DNA from: Clitopilus passeckerianus | Lineage: Eukaryota; Basidiomycota; Agaricomycetes; Agaricales; Entolomataceae | Assembly (NCBI GenBank): GCA_944990035.1 | Contig: CALYLX010000160.1 | Span: forward strand, 558,001-622,000 | Direction of reading: 5' to 3' | DNA length: 64,000 nt | Part shown: positions 58,691 to 64,000 of the stretch, in pieces | How the letters are laid out: every line of letters starts with the position of its first letter | How positions within the stretch are numbered: the first letter of the stretch is position 1 | Position numbers and translations under genes: made by a program | Notes under the pieces: generated by a model | What the model was told of the DNA's origin: nothing | Databases searched by the model: none | What the model saw: only the letters and a program-made list of their open reading frames with translations

Positions 58691-61166
58691 GTGACATCAG
58701 TCACTGACGTGACTCACCGCTTACGTCGGCGTGATTGTTCACGATTTTCGGAGTCCTTGACCTCTTGAGAACACCACTTGCGAACGCGGCTACCAGGACC
58801 ATGCTGCCTGCACTGGCACAAAGATATTCTCTGCTTCGATGACTGTTTTCGCGTCACCTCAAGTAACTGAAATCTCCTGGTCTCGAAGTTCACAACGATC
58901 TTGCCGGCAAATGGAATTGTTGACCCCATGTCGCACTCCCCAGAGCGTCAAGGTAAGGGATAAAACTCCCAGTTTCTTACAGCGTTTGCTTATAAGATAG
59001 TCTTTTAGTCCTTACCTATGAATACTGCATCGGTCTCTCGTGCCTCCCTAATATGACAAGATGTGACACCATGATCCTCGACCAACCATTGCACCGTCGA
59101 TGTTTGCACATGGGCCCAACCAGGTATGGCCCTCCTAGGCTCCGTTGACCTCTATCTAATAAATCCTTCTTCTCAACAGAACGCAATTCCGCATCTTCTT
59201 GAACCGAAACCCACTCTTGTCACTCGGTACAAGTCAATGTTCAGAAACCAGGTTTAAGCCTTAACCATACCTCACCCGACGGGCTGCACCTCCGGGTAGA
59301 GCAGTGACCCCCGTCGCCGCCCTCTTTTGTACTTCTGGTAAGTCCTTACGATAATCTGCCACATCCAGGCTTTCCTGACCCATTGCCGACTTTAAGCGTT
59401 ACGCCTCCTGGTCCGTCCAACAGCCACGACGGCAGCAGCGGCCCAGTCCTCTTCACCTCAAGAAAGGAAAGATGAAGTCTCCTCCAACGGATGAGATGGC
59501 GAGGGACGCAGAAGCAGAAGATGATGCCCCCTTCAAGGTCATCAGCTAGTGCATCTCAAACAGCTGCACACGCACACGCCAGTCCAGCCTGGGGACTACC
59601 ATCCGTATTTCTCGTGTTTCTGGCTTAAGGTATGTCATCGCCTTCCTTTCCTACATCGTGGTATCATGGATTTACCAGCCACTCTTCAGGGGTCTCGTCA
59701 TTCGTCACTGCAGGAACTCATTGTCTTTTCAATGACGATTCATGGTGTCTCAGCTCAGCTCCCTTCGTTCGCTGCTTGGGAGATTAAACCTTGCCTTGTC
59801 CTCTACCTTTTTGCTTGGCGTGCGGGTATATTCGCAATTACCATTTGTACCGATACCAGCACTGAAGTAGCCGTCACTCGACCATAGGTAAGGTTTCCAT
59901 TTCCCAATCCATTACTGAGCTAACTTCACGGACTTCAAGGTACACGTTACTTGGGGAAGGACCTCCAAAACTCCCAAAGAGCCGACTATTGTCGAAAGAC
60001 TGGCTTCGACAGACTGGCCAAAGAGCCACCGCGGCACTATCTTGATGCTGCTCCGGCTCTCTCTTCCCTCCACGAACTTCCCTCTCCACCTCCGATACCG
60101 CATAAACGGCTGTACAAATTCCCGCCAAATTCAATGCCGGATCTTTATCCTCTCTACCCACCCCACAAATACCCGTTCCCATCGCCTTCGCTCGCGCACC
60201 TCAGCCGTAAGCAGGCCTCAAGAGCTTGAGCCACGGATCCCCACGAATAACCCTGCAACACGCTATACAAGTCCAGGTCCTCGGAAGCTGCCATATCAGG
60301 GGAGAGCTAAGAGTCAAGCGGATGACATCTCAGAGCAAGCGAAGATGGTCAGCTATATCCCTTACATGCAAGCCTTTCGTGTGGATTACCCCATCCTTCC
60401 ACCTCCCCGATGCATCCAGATACTCACACATCCAACCTCGGATTCGCATTGACGACTTCTAACTGAAATCCTGAAGCCTGGTTGAGCTCAGTCGGCCATG
60501 TCAGATTTGGGTTCAAGCAGTAACGACAGGAGAGCTCCATCCTATCCATGGCTAAGGAGCATGTAGAGTGGAGTCCAAGCTGCGCTCTCTTGAAGCTACT
60601 GCATCTCGCCCCACACACAACATCCCCCAGCTGAAGTGCAGCCAGACATGGACGTGCCTGTCGTTTGCACGGTTTGTCTGTACAGCCACCGATGCTGCCA
60701 GTCCCACCAAGCGTTTCAGCTTCAAGTGCCCGAGATTCGACTCTGGCCTAGCTGGCTCATCTAACCCATTAACGATATCGTCGGCAGCGTCAGGCTCGGT
60801 GTCATGCGCAGGATCCTCGCCTTACACTGATACACGTATCCGCCTGGGTTTTCCGTACAGGATCTTTCCGCAGATAGGGCCTTTGAACGTCCCAGCGGAC
60901 TTTCGTACCAAGCCACATTCCGTGTTATTTTTACGAAGAATTCTTCTTATCTATGTAGTCTTGTCGATTCAGAAATAGTAGAACATCGAGAAAAAGCCAT
61001 TTATTATCATACACATATCGGACCAAAGGACATTCATAAGTCGTACTTGGAATTACATACCCTTCCTATCTTACACACGTCATGTCATGGTTCCAACGGA
61101 TACTCGAGCAAGAAAAAAACCTTAGCCATTCGTTTATTCACTCATGACGGTCAAAACTGATAGGAC

Positions 61167-61201
61167 ATGTTGGGCTCCGATCGTGTGCACGAGCCCAACA
61201 T
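61167..61201. other. Perfect 11-bp hairpin 3' of MYND gene B
   Basis: Arms ATGTTGGGCTC and GAGCCCAACAT, 13-nt loop CGATCGTGTGCAC, about 70 nt beyond the stop codon of MYND gene B. The arms equal those beside gene A, while the loop matches the reverse complement of gene A's loop at 11 of 13 positions. Confidence 0.75.
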
Positions 61202-61271
61202 CCCCATCATTTTTGAACGCCATGAGCACATTTTGAGGGATTTCGTTGATGACTTGCCTCTCCAGGCCTGA

Positions 61272-63621
61272 TTAAGCCCTGGTAAACTCGATAAATCGCT
61301 CCAACCAAGTATGGGACCCCAGATGATGCTTAGAGATGAAGAGTCGGTCAGCGAAAGGGCGATGACGACGAAGAGGTTGGTTACCTCATAGTACCAGCTT
61401 TCTCCTGTAAATTCGGGCAACGACGTCGCTGATCCAGTCGGTGGACTGAGAAGACGCTGGTTCGGTCGATGAGTAAAAATATGGGTAGTAATTAGACGAC
61501 GGCCGTACATAGGGAATCACAGTGTGCTTATGTTTTCTTTTGAGGCCTGTTCGCCGGAGAATCGATGGTAGGGACTGCTTCTTCAGAAATATCTCGAAAG
61601 GATGAGAATTCTCGTATATCGACTGCATGAGGGGCGGCGAGTGATATATGAAGTCCATCATAGCACCTAGAAAATGCACCCGTGAATCGAAGGGCAAACG
61701 CGGCAACCCATGCTGTAAAACTTACGACGACACTCCTCAGTATTGGCAGGCTTCTTGGGGATAGGAAGCTGTACAGGGCCATGATAAGATTAGACGAACT
61801 CGGTATCGAATAAATCATACCCACCTTGCCTTCCCTTTCCAATTTCTTCATCAACTGGTCCGTGATATCCTTCTTTGCATTTGATACATTCCCGTCGGGT
61901 TGACTTAGATGGGTCCAGTTCATGAAGTAGCCGAGAAGTGTGGATTTTGGCTGCGACGACAACAAAGGACCCCAAGCTTTGAGAGTTTCCTCGATACCAG
62001 CGTAATTGATATCAAGGATATTTGAGACGTCGATACGGTCGAATCTAATCGATGAAGGGACCCCGATAGGAGATAAAATTCCCATTCGTATCATCTGCGA
62101 GAGGTCGGTCGCATCATCGTCGAATATCCGGATTTGAATATCGAAGTTCTGTAGGCATTTCGCAAAATGTCGTAGTTGATCGGAAACGTAAAAGTACAAG
62201 CAGCCGTAGACGTCTTCGGGAGGTGCGCCATGGGCCATTCCTGCCTTGATAACCTCATCGAGTCTGTCAGAATGAGTTCAGTACACAGTTCGGATGGTAA
62301 AAACAGAACAGATCTCACGAGTAGGCCCCCAACGGATCGGCGAAGTCCGTCTGCAACCAAGTCCCATCTGGAGAAAAGAGGGAGGGGTTTGCGGAAACAA
62401 AGTGCTCGCTAGGAGCGCCGAAAGGTAGGAGAAGGCCGTCTTGACGATAATGGAAGAAGGCCTGTCGATGTGACGGCTTCATACCAGAGTACATCCTCTC
62501 GCGATAGTCTTCACGAGAGGGAGCATTTCTTATCTCTACATATTCAACAAGAGCCTCCAGTGATGAGATAGATGAGGATGCAAAGTGCTTTAGCATCATC
62601 CAGAGAAGAGCGTGGGGAAGGAAGGCGAATTTGGATCGGGGACCCAGGGGAAAATTAATGAGGTGTTCATCATCGGTGAGGTGATGGGCGAGGGAGGACA
62701 AAACACCTTGAAGCCTCATTCGGTATTCGGTCGGAAAGGCGATCGAGTACCAAAAATGCAGAGCAATGTCGACAGCTAAACTCGTATCTGGGATGGCGCC
62801 TAAGATGAGTAGAATCATAATGTTTCTGCTGGTGACGAGGGTTGACTTGTCATTAACGAGGATGGTGAGTTTCCCAGAGTAATCGTCAGGGAGAGCGCAC
62901 ACAGTTTGCAACACGCTTCTCAGATCTCCAGATGCTTGGTTCGAAATCAGCAGCAGACATGAAATATCTACAGTAAAGGCATACCGATAAATGCAAGTTT
63001 AAAGTCTCTCGTGGCGCTCTTCTCATTCTGGGGAATGTTGAGGATATCGAGCGCTGGCATATTTCCCCAACTTCGCCAATATTTTAGAACCACTGTATTC
63101 AGAAAGAAGTGTATACGTACAGGGACAGGCCTTGGGAATATTGGTCTTCCATCTTGGTGAAAATGTCTTCAATAATACTTCCACGACCGCGAGAGATGAA
63201 TTTTGGCGTTCGTTCTTCCCGGATGTAGGACGGCTGCCAGTCCGAGGATCGTAGAGGATGCTTACAATCTAATGCAGACCACGTAAGGGCGATTATCGGT
63301 GAATTCTTTCCGAGTGCAACTCACCCTCCCTGTGCGTTTTCCAATGCTTATTCTGGCAATCCTGGCACGAGAAATCGTTCAGTCCAGTAGTTTTGGTACC
63401 ATATAAATAGGGAGTTACGAACCTTCGAGCAATAACCGACAAGTCGACAGCCGCTGCAGAGTCGAGTCCCATTTTCAAGGCAGGGCTCATCGTCAGATTT
63501 GTCAGAGTTAGCACATGGAAGTCGCTCAAAAAGGGGGATGGAAGGCTTTGCGTTGTGTAGCATATACTCATGAAGGCCTCTCATGTCGGTCGGGAGACGA
63601 AAACGAGAGAGGGCAGACATT
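61272..63621 (-). CDS. MYND zinc-finger protein B (function unknown)
   Basis: Paralogue of the gene at 46042-48392 with the same ten-exon plan; splice sites are conserved at equivalent places and the frame is intact. The finger reads CSGCRLVGYCSKDCQNKHW, then KTHREDCK; unlike copy A it has the acidic residue usual before the sixth Cys ligand. Conserved later blocks are WGNMPALDIL, SGDLRSVLQTV, HSPPLMQSIYENS and HTWLERFIEF. The start at 63621 (MSALSRF...) corresponds to the start chosen in copy A; an open frame continues upstream to another ATG at 63752, but that part has no counterpart in copy A. A protein-interaction role is expected from the finger; the biological process is unknown. Confidence 0.85.
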
Positions 63622-64000
63622 GAGGATCTCAGGGGAAGAGATATGAAGCTCGCAGGGTTGGAATGGGCGTCGGAAGTCTTCAAAAGGACAGACGATAGTG
63701 TTCTTAAACATGGGGGTGATAGAAGGGGAATACCATTCATTCGTATTGGCACGGCGTGGAGTTCTCGTTCAAAATGTGGCGAATGTCAAATTGGGATCCA
63801 TTTTTAGGCAGTCGTAACGCCGTTCAGCATTATGAATAACCCAAAGTAGACGGCACACGGTCAGACACGGCAGTGTTGTCTACCAATCATTGGTTGAGGT
63901 TGATACATACATGCAGTGAAGGGAGCCTTCTTGTCGCCGCCACCAAGAGCCAGCTAAACCCAGGTCAACTGGTGAGCCAATGCTCAAGTTCGGCGAGCAT
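63622..64000. other. 5' flank of MYND gene B, probable promoter region
   Basis: Homologous to 48393-48850 upstream of gene A; shared pieces include ATGAATAACCCAAAG, CACACGGTCAG versus CACACAGTCAG, GCCTTCTTGTCGCC and CCAAGAGCCAGC. Conservation of this flank suggests that regulatory DNA was duplicated with the gene. No specific site identified. Confidence 0.45.

Larger units (their letters stand above)
58690..64000. repeat. Segmental duplication, copy B (with MYND gene B), cut by window end
   Basis: Direct-orientation partner of 43470-48850. The alignment begins at GTGACATCAGTCACTGACGTG and still holds at the last bases of the window. It contains decayed family DNA (58700-60900, with the TAAGG(T)ATGTCATCGCC, CATTCGTCAC and CAATGACGATTCATGG segments shared with 44870-45000) and the MYND gene. 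Confidence 0.9.

Overview
This window looks like nuclear DNA of a filamentous basidiomycete, most likely an Agaricomycete. Spliced genes have many GT-AG introns of about 45-67 nt, often with CTAAC-like branch sites. The gene set also fits: a HET-domain protein, BTB and MYND-finger paralogues, an Old Yellow Enzyme pair, a secreted GH5 mannanase and a lineage-typical multi-pass membrane family. No rRNA, tRNA, CRISPR array, transposase or reverse transcriptase was recognised. I cannot name the species.

Layout. 1-4.2 kb: low-coding DNA whose first 1.1 kb is a diverged copy of the DNA that follows the large array. 4.2-5.8 kb: HET-domain gene (-). 6.2-11.4 kb: one tandem array of about 70 diverged units with a ~69-bp period. 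11.5-14.2 kb: second copy of the array flank, then low-coding DNA. 14.27-14.69 kb: small spliced zinc-finger gene (+). 14.8-21 kb: decayed, repeated remains of a multi-exon gene family. 19.7-26.5 kb: a ~3.4-kb tandem duplication, each unit carrying one intact four-exon Old Yellow Enzyme gene (-). 26.6-27.7 kb: membrane protein, family copy 1 (-). 28.3-30.6 kb: more decayed family DNA. 31.0-32.4 kb: six-exon secreted GH5 endo-mannanase (-). 33.6-35.5 kb: membrane-family copy 2 fused to ankyrin repeats, one repeat per 99-nt exon, with two single-base homopolymer frameshifts (-). 35.6-41.5 kb: low-coding DNA and relics. 41.6-42.8 kb: membrane-family copy 3 (+). 43.5-48.9 kb and 58.7-64.0 kb: a direct segmental duplication of at least 5.3 kb, each copy with a ten-exon MYND-finger gene (-). 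Between them lie a probable gene remnant (~51 kb), an intact BTB gene (52.5-53.4 kb, +) and a truncated BTB paralogue (57.3-57.8 kb, +).

How it fits together. I see no metabolic cluster with a shared pathway. The common theme is duplication followed by divergence: paired OYE, MYND and BTB genes, three membrane-family genes, a minisatellite array and repeated gene debris. HET, ankyrin and BTB proteins are typical of fast-evolving accessory or subtelomere-like regions in these fungi, but that placement is inference. The most unusual items are the 69-bp array, which is open in long frames on both strands; the membrane-ankyrin gene with one repeat per exon and two compensating homopolymer indels; the OYE pair with Thr in place of the catalytic Tyr; and a 3'-flank hairpin whose loop is inverted between the two MYND copies. 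Many long open frames here begin at TTG or GTG rather than ATG; I checked starts in the sequence and say where a start is uncertain.
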